DNA from: Membranipora membranacea
Lineage: Eukaryota; Bryozoa; Gymnolaemata; Cheilostomatida; Membraniporidae
NCBI GenBank assembly: GCA_914767715.1
Contig: OU612069.1
Coordinates: 4,714,001-4,774,000, forward strand
Direction: 5' to 3'
DNA: 60,000 bases
Below the pieces are notes generated by a model. The model had not been told where the DNA came from. It did no database searches and saw only the letters and a program-made list of their open reading frames with translations. The number at the start of each line of letters is the position of its first letter. Position 1 is the stretch's first letter. The position numbers and the translations under genes are program-made. Shown here piece after piece: positions 12,301-22,685 of the stretch.

Positions 12301-14190
12301 TACTTTTCAACTTAATATAACTAGATGGTATTGGAAATCCCAGATTATTTTAATCTTCACCTGAAAGGGATGATGTAATTGGTTTGGCACATCAAGCAAA
12401 ATCAAGCTGGCTTACATTGCCATACAGAACAGTACCAACTTTTCTTGCACCAACAAACAACGGCAAAAGGCTGTGAATATCAACCTGAAACTCTATTGGT
12501 TTGATGACTGCTGGCCAAGTCATACCTAGGGGGTATATCGCTATGTAGGCCTATTGAGATTTTCAATCAAAAAATATTTCTTGCCAAAGATATTTGTTAT
12601 TATTTTAATTACCAAATTATGGATTTACTTAGTTGTTCTTATAAATACAGAATTTTCCAGTTGGAGATGTGGAGTGGTTGTCAAGACAAATATTTTCCTG
12701 AACTGATATTGAAAACGATATTATTGTGCTATGGTTATTAGAGTAAAGCACAGCTTTCGGTTAGAAAATGTCCCGTTCCCTTATTTAAGTCTGCATGACA
12801 AGAATTATAATACCACTTTTAACAGCATTATTAGATCCTTGGAATTTTTAAGAACACAATTCCTATTCCAGCAACATGTGGGTGTAGACTTGTGATACAG
12901 ATAGTGGTGTAAACTTGATATGTGCTGCCCAAAACTATATCCATATTTATTATTATTTTTAATTATCGTGATTTTCATCGTTTATTTGAGCCAACGGTTA
13001 CATATTAAATGCAATTATTTTCGGCTACATAAGTAATGAATCTGCCTGCCAGCATGTCTGACAATCAACAAACCTAATCATGTGGTATCAACCGGGACAA
13101 TAATTAATTTTCGTTTTTTTATGGTATATACTTTTGAGAAATAAACTCCTTTGGCTCATATGATGGAGAAAGAGTAGCCTCGTATCTGACAGTGCATTTT
13201 ACAATGAAAAATTGAGCTGTATTGAAACCTTCAGCAGGTACTGATTTTTGTATTTTATCACTCACTCACTGCAGCTGATGGAATTCCAAACTATCCACCT
13301 GTGTCCATGCACCCTGTGCCCAAATGTTGGACACTGTTGGCGGGACAACCTGTACTGGACGGGTGTGGGCTGACGGGCAATTTGTTTTAATGGATGGACA
13401 TTTTTTGCTGGACGGATAGACAAAACGGTATGGCCAATTTTATAAGCTCTAGCGACCTCTTTCGACTGGCGCTAAATAAAATGACTTGGCGGCAAACTGT
13501 TTTTGGACTGATCAATTTAGCAAGCCATCTATACCATGAGCTGGTTACATTTTTATAGACACGGAAGGGCAACAAAAAATTACATAGTATCCCACCTGTA
13601 CTGTTGGTCCTTATTGGAAAAGTCCTAAATAAACCTAGATGAACATGCATGCGATGGCAGGTTCATGCCACAAACTTAAAATTAAAAAAACGATCATTTT
13701 ATCCTATTATTAACTATATGGCACTTAGATGTACTTCTTGTGTCACACTTATTGAACCAAACCACAATATATTGAAGCAGTCTTTTATAAACAAGTCTTT
13801 GATTTGGTCAATCACTTATTTTCTCTTGCCATACTCATTAGAGAACAGAACAGAACATTTAAAACGGAGTTCCCAATTTTAAGTTTTCCTCAAAGGAAAG
13901 TTGGTGTAATGGGGTCAGACCAATGTTGTCCTGACCTCTTTTAGTGTCGCTATAGGGAAGCGCATCTCCCTTACTCAAAGGTTCTACTGTTGGAGGCATC
14001 TGACTCACATGTTTGTTTCAGATATCAATAGGTATTTCTAGTGATGCAAGTTACGTGACTCGGATGTGAAACTCAATCTATAATTGCTGCCTAAAAATAT
14101 AAGCTTATTTTACAAATCTAAATGCTGAAAAAACTCACATTGCTAGTAACCATAAATCAATTGAATTGCAATCTGACATTTCAGATATGA
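12300..14190 (+). repeat. Repeat module E, copy 1
   Basis: Shared with 34300, 43440 and 48900. Contains the tract at about 12380-12530 whose minus strand has a frame conserved between copies, the core homologous to module A (12550-12920), 'ctgcagctgatggaattcc' (13269) and 'accggagttcccaatttt'-like sequence near 13865. A 25-bp motif at 13984-14008 resembles the downstream flank of the LRR exons but is not followed by an exon. No gene. Confidence 0.6.
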
Positions 14191-14199
14191 ATTAGTATT

Positions 14200-14740
14200 T
14201 ATAGTGATGCTAGTTATGCGATTCAATTTAGCAATTCCCAGTGAAATTTCACTCCGTCCATGAAAAAATATGAAACATTCACTAGCCTTGGCTTCTGACT
14301 GGTATAATTGTTATAAATTGATACTCAATGCATCAAAGACAGATGTTTTGACAGCGTCTTATTATGATTTTGATTTGATTTCCTCAAACTTATTTTTCAG
14401 GGCATGTCCTTCAAGCAGTCTGACAAACTAAAACATAAAGCAATTTGAGAAAAATGAAATAAATGTATGAACTTTAAATCCATTGTCAATGAGATTGAAG
14501 GAAACCTAACCCAATCAGAGCAAACTTTGAGAGAAATCGTAAGTTTTTGAATGGAACGTTAGCTGCAGTCGTGTAGGCAGGGTAAATAAAACCGAAGATT
14601 CCAGTCCATTTCCTTATTGCTCTAATGAATATATTTAAAGTAGTCCTAAGTGTCGATAACAGATGCTTAAACATCATAAATTTAAATTGACATAAACCTG
14701 AGACAAGACAAAGGCATATCAATTCCACCATCAATTGGTA
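14200..14740 (+). pseudogene. Module L: decayed LINE reverse transcriptase, copy 1
   Basis: Plus-strand translation, broken by stops and frameshifts, has the shape of the C-terminal part of a non-LTR reverse transcriptase. Near 14295-14350 'WYNCYKLILNASKTDV' resembles the 'W...N.L.LN..KT' motif, and near 14440-14540 'VNEI...LTQS..TLREI' resembles the thumb after 'YLGV.LD....'. The same tract recurs near 26220, 29030, 36530, 43880, 46350, 54920, 57720 and 58530. The copies are too decayed to code, and no complete source element is in the window. Confidence 0.6.
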
Positions 14741-15780
14741 CCATTATCTATACCTCTCAACAGTTTTAATATATATATAAGTGATGATGAAATAATAGTT
14801 GAATTAAGGTTGTATCTCTAACCAGGTGGATTCATAATTCTTAGGTGGACCTGTGGCTGTTATTTGAGATTACTGTAATGTTGTAAGTCCGTAAACCTAA
14901 TTCAGCCAGTTGAAGGGGAGAATTTGGCTTTTATTCAAATTGTGTAGCTTGCTGTATGGTCATGACCTTTGTGATGCTACCATGGTTATGATAATTGTGT
15001 GTGTGTGTGTGTTCTGCAGCTAGCTGCGTACCAAATCTGTTTCTCGGTTTGTACCTAACTTTGAGAAGCCTAGAGGATGACTGTGCGATATAGAGTTGTT
15101 TCTTCTAAAATCTTCAATTCAAGTAAGTTTTAGCAGAGAGCAAGTGTCGTTATAAACGACATTAATTTTTCTGATGTCTTTATTACTTTCTCTCAAGCAA
15201 AGTTTTACTTGTTTTACTCTTTCACTTGAGCTTTTGAGCAGGAAATCTGAGAGTAGCCCCATCTTTGCGTCTTCATCTTGAATATGTTTCACAGAACAAG
15301 AAGTTCCTTATTCATTAAAAATAAGCTATAATCGTTAAATTGGCCTGTGCCATAAACAGAAGTCAAATTTATCCCTGTTGTCAGGGGAACACCACGGCTA
15401 CTGGGATTTAATAAAAAATTGAAAAACAATAAATCTATTACAGAATAGGTGCTCAATTAGTCTGTGTCCCAATCTCTTACAACTCAGATGTTTCTGTCCA
15501 GTGACCAGCAATGCATTATAAGTAACACCAGACAATACTTAATAACTTTGTCAAGGTATGTAGGGCTACTACGATACAATACAATTCATTCTATATATGT
15601 GTGGTACCCAGTCATTACGAAGTGCAGTGAAGTGAAAAAGTTATGTTTGTCATCTAACATGTCAGCTCTTTGTTGTTTGATCTCAACCAAATTTTGTATC
15701 CAGTACATGCTTGGCACTGAGAATTTCACTCTGAATAGTATAAGAAAATATGACTGTGTATACAGAAGCTTACTGTGCAG
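14740..15780 (+). repeat. A tail joined to module B, copy 3 (partial)
   Basis: 14740-15000 matches the tail of A and the equivalent after L at 58260-59230 ('aaggttgtatc', 'gagattactgtaatgttgta'). 15010-15780 is module B as far as 'gactgtgtatacagaagctt' near 15751, then switches to module E. The 133-codon frame at 15464-15865 runs across the B/E junction, so it is unlikely to be a gene. Confidence 0.6.
14995..15012 (+). repeat. (TG)n microsatellite
   Basis: A run of about nine TG dinucleotides replaces the longer AT-rich spacer that sibling modules have before 'tctgcagctagctgc'. Confidence 0.9.
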
Positions 15781-17400
15781 GTCCAAACAAATACTTTCCA
15801 GAATTGATATTGGAAAGTTTAGTTCGGTTAGAAAATGTGTCGTTCCCTTATTTAAGCCTGCATGACAAGAATTACAATACCATTTTTAACAGCATGATTA
15901 GATCGTTTGAATTTGTAAGAACACATTACCTATTTGAGCAATAGGTGGGTGTAGACGTGATACAGATAGTTGTGTGATATGTGCTGCACAAAATTATATT
16001 CATATTTATTGTTATTTTTATTTATCGTGATTCATTGTTTAGTTGAGCCAATTGTTACATATTATGGGCCTGCCTGCCAGCATGTCCGACAATCAACAAA
16101 CCTAATCAGGTGGTAACAACTGTGACAATACTTAATTTCTTTTTTTTACGGTATATACTTTTGAGAAATAAACTCCTTTAGCTCATATAATCGAGAAAGG
16201 GCAGCCTCGTAGCTGACAGTGCATTTTACAAGGAAAAATAGAGCTGCATTGAAACCTTCAGCAGGTACTGATTTTCGTATTTGATCACTCACTCACTGCA
16301 GCTGATGGAATTCCAAACTATCCACTTGTGCCCACGCATCCTGTGCCCATCTGTTGGACACTGTTGGCATGCAACCTATACTGGACGGGTGTTGACTGAC
16401 GGGCAATATGTTTTAATGGATGGGCAGGTTTTTGCTGGACGGATAGACAAAGAAGTATGGCCAATTTGTTCAGCTCTTTCCACCTCTTCTGACTCGCGCT
16501 AAATAATATTACTTGGCGGCAAAGTGTTTTTAAACTAATCAATTTAGCAAGCCATCTGGGAAAGAGGTGTGTGTTGTGTAGTGCCCCTATACCATGAGCT
16601 GGTTACATTGTTATAGACACAGAGGGGCAACAAAAATTACATAGTATACCACCTGTATTATTGGACTAGACCTTATCAAAAAAGATCTAAATAGACCTAG
16701 ATGAACATGGATGCAATGGCTGGTTCATGCCACAAACTTAAAATTAAAAAACCGATCATTGCATCCTCATATTAACTATATGGCACTTAGATGTAATTCT
16801 TGTGTTTTATATATTGCCAATGAAACGTCAATTGAACCAAATCACAATATATTGAAGCAGTCTTTTAGAAACAAGTCTTTGATTTGGTCAATCACTTATT
16901 TTCTCTTGACATACTCATTCGAGAACGAAATGCTGCAGCCTGTCTAGCAATCCTGTATAAGGAGGGCTAGTCATGATGGTGAGGTGATTGGACTGTCCAC
17001 CTGTGTCCATGTGTTGGACGCATTCGATGGGAAAACCTGTACTAAAAAGGCATAAGCAGATGGAAAATTTGTTTTAATGGAAGGACAGTCTTAGCTGGAC
17101 GGATAGACCAAATTGAAAGGCCAATTTTTTTTCAGCTCAATGACCTCCTCCCACGTGCTCTAAATGAAATTACATTGGCGGCAATTTAACAAGCCACCTG
17201 GGAAAGAGGTATGTGTTGGGTACACCATGAATTGGCAAAATTTTTATAGAAACAGAGGGACAAAAAAAAATAACATAGTATACCACCTGTATTATTGAAC
17301 CTTATCGGAACAGACCTAAATAGACCCAGATGAACATGCATGCAATGGCTGGTTCATGCAACAAAGCTAAATTTAAAAAACGCTCAATTCATCCTTATAT
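15780..17400 (+). repeat. Two partial E modules in tandem (copy 2)
   Basis: 15780-16960 carries E from its core to the 'cttgacatactcattcgagaac' landmark (16905). A second partial copy begins near 16975 ('ccacctgtgtccatgtgttgg') and repeats the block with 'gaacatgcatgcaatggctgg' to about 17400. No gene. An A/E core frame at 15750-15944 is mentioned under findings. Confidence 0.55.
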
Positions 17401-17850
17401 TAGTTATATGATAGCATGATCATAATATCATTAAAATGCTAATTATAAGCTGTTTTCTTGCATTTAACAGTGATGTATCATCGTGCCAAAAATAATGTTT
17501 GACTAATACTTAGAACCAAAGATTCTGCTATAACTGACTCTGAACATTGTGATTACCATTCTGTATCCTATTAGACAATAACCCAATCCCATCATTTACA
17601 CACCATGTAACACTTGATAAATTTGTATGCAAAACGATGTTACAATGTTCACCGTTTGCTGGGTTTTTGACCTTCATTTGAAACAAGAATTCAAACAGTT
17701 TTTAGGTTATGGAATATAGGGATCACAAAAATTCCCAGGGATCAATATAATATTAGCATTTATAAACTTGGATTGTCAGCTTTGTGATAGGTAAACTATA
17801 AAGAATAATCCCTTTTCTTTTATGTCTACTGGTAGGAACATTTTTAATTA
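17400..17850 (+). repeat. Repeat module D, copy 1 (partial)
   Basis: Matches 28440-28865 and 52385-52815 ('tagcatgatcataa', 'gacaataacccaatcccatc', 'ctactggtaggaaca'), then jumps to module F at about 17840. No gene. Confidence 0.65.
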
Positions 17851-17916
17851 CCAGGTGCCCAGAGGGCCTCATTGTGAGATTGGTTGGAATTATGAATGGA
17901 TTACGCTGGTTTACTT
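17850..17916 (+). repeat. Module F copy 1, left part
   Basis: 'ccaggtgcccagagggcctc' and the following bases match 38575-38640. The match stops at the TACTT that borders the inserted R2/HERO-like element; F resumes at 22166. Confidence 0.7.
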
Positions 17917-17942
17917 TGTTGTGGGCTAGATAGTATCTGGCT

Positions 17943-18018
17943 TGACTGCTGGAAAGACAGCTGACTGCTGGAAAGACAGCTGACTGCTGGAAAGACAGCT
18001 GACTATTGGAAAGACAGT
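17943..18018 (+). repeat. 19-bp tandem repeat in element 5' leader
   Basis: Four units of 'tgactgctggaaagacagc' start at 17943, 17962, 17981 and 18000. The first three are identical and the last is changed at a few positions. Subterminal tandem repeats in a 5' leader are known from several non-LTR families and may act as promoter units; that role is inferred. Confidence 0.9.
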
Positions 18019-18093
18019 TGACATGGTTGAAAGAAACCCAGGGTGGGACCAGGGTTCGCAGCCCGAAGTCCCGAACATTATGATTATGTCATA

Positions 18094-21000
18094 ATGGGCA
18101 ACCCACCACTCGCAACAAGTTCGTATATGGAAAAATGCCCCCAAGGTCTACCCGGAAACGAAGGGGAGGATGAGAGACCTACTGGTACCCGGTTAACTGT
18201 TATAACGAACTCGGAAATGCCATGGACTTGCGTATGCCAGAGGGGTTTCAAAACTGAGCGTGGTATGAAAATACACAGAACTAAGAAGGGATGCGAAGTG
18301 GTGTTAGAGAACCGCAGTGTAGATAACTCTGCACCTAAGACGGATGGTACACTGCCCCAGGTTGAAAACCACAGTGGGCAGACAACCAATTCTCAAACAC
18401 CCACCGAGCATCATGGGAGCGGTTGTGAAAGGCAGGAGGTTGAGTGGCCAAAGATGAGCAGTGTCAAGACTTGGCGTGAGCTTGACGAATATGCAGTTGT
18501 TGCTCTCAACTCTGCATTGACTGGAAGCGGTGAGAAAAAGGCCAAACAACTGTCTGCTATCCTCTTTTCAATTTGTGAGGAGAAGTTTGGCTTAGTTGCG
18601 AAACGAGGTGGAACTCAGTGCACCAAAATATCAAATAGACGCCAATATGAGAAAGGCAAACTGAGAACTCAGCAACGCGCGCTGAGAGAGAGAATGAGAA
18701 ATTGCGCTGAATCAGAAAGGCATGGGCTTTCTGTATTGCTTAACGATGTCAAGGAACGAATAAGAAGGCTAGCCAGAGCTGAGGCCTTGAGGAAGAAGAG
18801 GAAGTTGAAGCGAAAGAACTTGAACAATTTCATGAAAAATCCATACGGATTTGCCAAGAAGTTGTTTGAGCAGAGTAAGAGCGGCGAGCTCAAGGCTAGT
18901 CAGGCAGAAGTTGAGGCACACTTGGCAAAAGTGTACGGTAACAAGAGCGAGGTGAACACTGATATTGCTGGGCTTAAATGTCCAACATCTCCAGGTTTCA
19001 GTTTTGAGATGGGTGATATCAAGCTTGGAGAAGTTGCACATGTAGTTACCAAGGCACGTGCCAAAAGTGCTCCAGGAATTAATGGCATCAGTTATAAGCT
19101 ATACAAGAAATGTCCAGGCATACTGGAGATCTTGACAAAAGTCCTCAACCAAATCTGGAAGTCTGGCAAGATCCCAGATGAGTGGTGTTGTGCGAATGGT
19201 GTGTATATACCGAAAGAGGATAAGGCGGAGTACCTAGGGCAGTTTAGACCAATATCACTGCTAAATGTAGAAGGCAAGATATTCTTCAGCGTTCTGGCAA
19301 AACGCCTCACAGATTATCTTATGAACAATGGATTCATTGATCCATCAGTTCAGAAGGCAGGCATTCCAGGATTCCCTGGATGTCTTGAGCATGTGAGCAT
19401 GATTTGGTCAGCAATAAAGTCTGCTAAACAAGCAAAATCGAACCTTGAGGTAATCTGGTTGGATTTGGCGAATGCCTATGGTTCTGTACCGCACAGCATA
19501 ATTGACCTCGCACTATCACACTTCTGGGTGCCCGACAGGCTAAGGGTTATGGTTGAGCGCTACTATAAAAAGTTCAAAATGCGATTCACTACTAAGAACT
19601 TTACCACGAGCTGGCAAGAGCTGGCAGTAGGCATCCCTATGGGATGTGCTATATCACCTTTGCTATTCGTTATGGTGATGGAGATAGTTATACGGAATTC
19701 GCAAGGCAGTGTGAATGGGATCCAGGTTGCGAATAACCAGATACTACCGCCGATGAGGGCCTTTATGGACGATATTACAATAATATCACCAGATAAGGCC
19801 CAGGTTGTAGCTTCAATCGATAGACTGCATGAGTTGATAGAGAGATGTGCGATGCGATTCAAACCTAGCAAGAGCCGGTCCCTGTCTTTGTGTAAAGGCA
19901 AACCTGTACCAAATACCTACTTCATAGGAACAGAGCGTATTCCCACGCTTGCAGAGCAGCCTGTGAAGAGCTTAGGAAGATGGTATAGTTTACCGATCAC
20001 AGACAGGTTTCGCGGAAACGAGGTGAAAAAGCAACTCATTACAGGGCTGGACGCGATTGAAAAATGTGGTCTGTCTGGCAAATACAAAGCCTGGATTCTC
20101 AACTTTGCACTCATGCCTCGAATTCTGTGGCCTCTGACAGTTTATGATATTCCGCTAACACCAGTTGAGAGAATGGAGCAAATGATTAACAAGCACATGC
20201 GTAAGTGGCTTGGAGTTCCAAGGAGCTTCAACACTAATGCACTGTATGCCAGTTCGTTTACTCTTTCACTACCTATGAAATCGCTTGTGGAAGAGTACAA
20301 AACATCAAAGGCGAGACTGGATATGATGTTGAACGAGTCACCAGACCAGGTGATAAGGGAATGTGCTCCAACACTTGACACTGGTAAAAAATGGTCTGTC
20401 ACAGAGACTGTCAGAGATGCCAAATCTCGACTGGAGATAAGTGAGATTGTGGGTGCTGTGACAACTGCACGTCATGGCATCGGCTGGGAAGCAAACCGGT
20501 GGTTCTCAAAGGAAAGCCCAAAGGTTAGACGGGAGATGGTAGTTGATGAGGTGCGCAAGATGGAAGAGGAGCGCCGCCAGACACAAGCTGTAGGCCAAGC
20601 CCAACAAGGCAGGTGGACTTGTTGGGAGTCTGTTGAGCAGCGTCAGCTCAAATGGACAGAATTGTGGTCGATGGAGCCACAAAGGATCAGCTTTCTGGTT
20701 GGTGCAGCTTATGATCAACTACCGACCCCGGCAAACCTGGAACGCTGGAATTTGACCGAGAACTCGAAATGCGCCGAGTGCTCGGCTAAGGGCACACTTC
20801 GACATATACTGTCGAATTGCCAACAGAGCCTGGGAAGATACACGTATAGGCATAATCAAGTCCTGAAAGTGTTGTGTAAATATGTCACGGAGAAGTGTGA
20901 ATATGCTAATGCTGGTGGTGAAGCGCGTGAAAAGATTTTGCGCAAAAAGGGATTGATGAACAGCGGAGAATGGCAGGTGAGATGCGACCTCACAGAGCAG

Positions 21001-21375
21001 CTCAGCATGCCACAGCATATTGTGATCACGAACCAAAGACCAGACTTAATTGTGTGGTCTGACAAAGAAAAAGCACTAATACTGATGGAATTGACGGTGC
21101 CTTGGGAAGAAAATCTCTCATATGCGCATGAGAGAAAACTGACAAGATACGAAGATCTGGTCACACAATGCCAAGACAAAGGTTGGAATTGCGAATTATT
21201 CGCAGTGGAAGTTGGCTGCCGTGGATTCATGGCTAGATCAGCTACCAAATTTCTGACCAGAGTTGGGCTTTCAGGAAGAGCACTCAAACAAGCCACAAAA
21301 AGCATAGTACATGAGGCAGAAAGCGCATCTGCATGGATATGGCAACAGCACTGTGTGAAGACAAAAGCTAAGTAA
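18094..21375 (+). CDS. R2/HERO-type retrotransposon protein (RT + REL endonuclease)
   Basis: An intact 1093-codon ORF. It makes the DNA nick and reverse-transcribes the element RNA at the nicked site (target-primed reverse transcription) in the nucleus. Domains by residue: N-terminal CCHC-type zinc finger C46-x-C48-x12-H61-x5-C67; a basic region near 230-260; RT with 'RPISLL' at 385, palm A 'LDLANAYGSVPH' (Asp457), motif B 'GIPMGCAISPLL' (513) and motif C 'FMDD' (Asp559-Asp560); zinc knuckle C893-x2-C896-x7-H904-x4-C909; and the restriction-like nuclease 'RPDLIVW' (Asp984) x14 'ELTVPWE' (Glu999). All expected catalytic residues are present. I take the first ATG; the frame is open from 18031 (after a stop at 18028), so a non-ATG start as discussed for R2 is possible. 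It is by far the longest coding sequence in the window. Confidence 0.95.
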   Translation: MGNPPLATSSYMEKCPQGLPGNEGEDERPTGTRLTVITNSEMPWTCVCQRGFKTERGMKIHRTKKGCEVVLENRSVDNSAPKTDGTLPQVENHSGQTTNSQTPTEHHGSGCERQEVEWPKMSSVKTWRELDEYAVVALNSALTGSGEKKAKQLSAILFSICEEKFGLVAKRGGTQCTKISNRRQYEKGKLRTQQRALRERMRNCAESERHGLSVLLNDVKERIRRLARAEALRKKRKLKRKNLNNFMKNPYGFAKKLFEQSKSGELKASQAEVEAHLAKVYGNKSEVNTDIAGLKCPTSPGFSFEMGDIKLGEVAHVVTKARAKSAPGINGISYKLYKKCPGILEILTKVLNQIWKSGKIPDEWCCANGVYIPKEDKAEYLGQFRPISLLNVEGKIFFSVLAKRLTDYLMNNGFIDPSVQKAGIPGFPGCLEHVSMIWSAIKSAKQAKSNLEVIWLDLANAYGSVPHSIIDLALSHFWVPDRLRVMVERYYKKFKMRFTTKNFTTSWQELAVGIPMGCAISPLLFVMVMEIVIRNSQGSVNGIQVANNQILPPMRAFMDDITIISPDKAQVVASIDRLHELIERCAMRFKPSKSRSLSLCKGKPVPNTYFIGTERIPTLAEQPVKSLGRWYSLPITDRFRGNEVKKQLITGLDAIEKCGLSGKYKAWILNFALMPRILWPLTVYDIPLTPVERMEQMINKHMRKWLGVPRSFNTNALYASSFTLSLPMKSLVEEYKTSKARLDMMLNESPDQVIRECAPTLDTGKKWSVTETVRDAKSRLEISEIVGAVTTARHGIGWEANRWFSKESPKVRREMVVDEVRKMEEERRQTQAVGQAQQGRWTCWESVEQRQLKWTELWSMEPQRISFLVGAAYDQLPTPANLERWNLTENSKCAECSAKGTLRHILSNCQQSLGRYTYRHNQVLKVLCKYVTEKCEYANAGGEAREKILRKKGLMNSGEWQVRCDLTEQLSMPQHIVITNQRPDLIVWSDKEKALILMELTVPWEENLSYAHERKLTRYEDLVTQCQDKGWNCELFAVEVGCRGFMARSATKFLTRVGLSGRALKQATKSIVHEAESASAWIWQQHCVKTKAK

Positions 21376-22165
21376 TCCTATTACTTGTAAGCTGGGGTTT
21401 AACACACTCACTTTGTTTTGTGGAGTTGGCCAGCATTTAATTCCTTTTGTTATAATCCTTGTAAGGATTAGAATGAGGGGATTAAGTGATGATAAGCAAA
21501 TTGCTTGGGGTAGAAGGCTAAGCAAGATTATGCCTTTAATACTCAAATTAAAGTAGTTTAATCTCTGCAGAGTGAAAATCAAAGTGAGTCTGAGTTAGAT
21601 CTAAGGTTTTACAAACATAGGATTAAAAGCTTGGCCCTCGCATAAAAGGCAGGCAGAGCGAGACAGGAAATCACAGTCAGCCCACTGGCTGTAGCGCAAA
21701 CAAGTCATCTCTCTGACTTGTGTATGAGTTGTACTATGCTCAATGTGGTGAATTTGAGTAGCGAACGAGTGGCACGAGGGGCGGGTGCCTTGACGATAGC
21801 GACTTTGCGCCGATGAGTTGATGGAAAGCAAACCTCCCTGCACTGGTTTGGCTTAGAGTATAAGCATGAGAGTGATGGGGCGAACATTGTTGCACTGAAA
21901 CAATGAAGAGTTGGCAGCCTCCCTGGTTGCGCAACAGCGTAAACACACCAATTATGTCAAACCACCGAAACTGACAAAATGCACTGAGGGATCGATGAGA
22001 TTGATTGAGATGCTCAGCAACACACAGGGGTGGCTTCATGCTGCTGGGGCCGGCCATGAGGAGGTTGTACTAGAGAAGGCCTCGAAACAGCGTTTGACTC
22101 ATGGTTTCTAGCTGAAGACCTGTGTGTTGTGCAGTGGTACGCGCACCACTGTATGTTGTATCTCC
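21376..22165 (+). other. 3' untranslated region of the R2/HERO-type element
   Basis: Non-coding, less AT-rich than the flanks, ending at the TACTT duplication without a poly(A) tail. In this group the 3' RNA is what the RT recognises; I see no specific structure to annotate. The short minus-strand frames here have no recognisable domain. Confidence 0.7.
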
Positions 22166-22685
22166 TACTTGGTGCAATAGCCAATTACAATAATTTTCCC
22201 CTTTGACTGCCGTTAAAAGAGGATTGCATCATGATATTCCTGTGACGTAGAATAGTATGTAATGTATTTCCTATGTTTGTGCCTACAATCTGAGCATCTG
22301 ACTATAGCCAACGTCACCAGGCACAGATTTTCTTCATCCTTGATTTGGGTACACCAATCTACACATATTTAAAATTAAGACCAATAAAACGATGTTCTTT
22401 TATAAAAGACTCAATCAAATTAGAGTCCATAATTGCAAACAAAATGATATGGTCTTCTACTCTTTAGCTCATCTGCAGGAGTGAACTCTCACTGCAGGAG
22501 CCATTGAATATTCTCAGGGTAGATAATAACAGGATCATCTCATTTATTGAACCCACCATACAAAGACCATTTATAAGAGATGTTATGAAGGAACATTACA
22601 CAGGACACTTTTTTTGTGTAAATACCTAGTGATAATAATCAGCCTTCACTCTATTGTTTCTTGGGGGATTAGGCATCTATTCGAA
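22166..22685 (+). repeat. Module F copy 1, right part
   Basis: Continues F after the insertion: 'tacttggtgcaatagcc', 'gaggattgcatcatgatatt' and 'ctgcaggagtgaactct' match 38643-39150. It joins module A at about 22685. No gene. Confidence 0.7.

Larger units (their letters stand above)
17917..22165 (+). mobile_element. Full-length R2/HERO-type non-LTR retrotransposon
   Basis: About 4.25 kb with a short 5' leader containing 19-bp tandem repeats, one long ORF and a roughly 790-bp 3' region. The borders come from the empty sibling site at about 38635-38655, where 'ctggttcacttggtgcaata' runs uninterrupted. Here TACTT occurs at 17912-17916 and again at 22166-22170, an apparent 5-bp target duplication. 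The protein has the layout of the restriction-like-endonuclease non-LTR group (R2, R4, NeSL, HERO). It does not sit in rDNA, so it is not a canonical R2 insertion; HERO or a related clade is my best guess, to be settled by phylogeny. The uninterrupted ORF suggests a young copy. Confidence 0.85.

Noticed and set aside
15464-15865. A 133-codon protein
   Set aside because: It crosses a B/E module junction and is not kept as one frame in other copies.
18084-21305. Many minus-strand open frames of 60-149 codons within the R2/HERO-type ORF
   Set aside because: They overlap an intact ORF with full domain support on the other strand and show no domain of their own.
17917-22165. Canonical R2 element in 28S rDNA
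   Set aside because: Both flanks are module F, not rDNA; the protein layout is shared by several REL-type clades.
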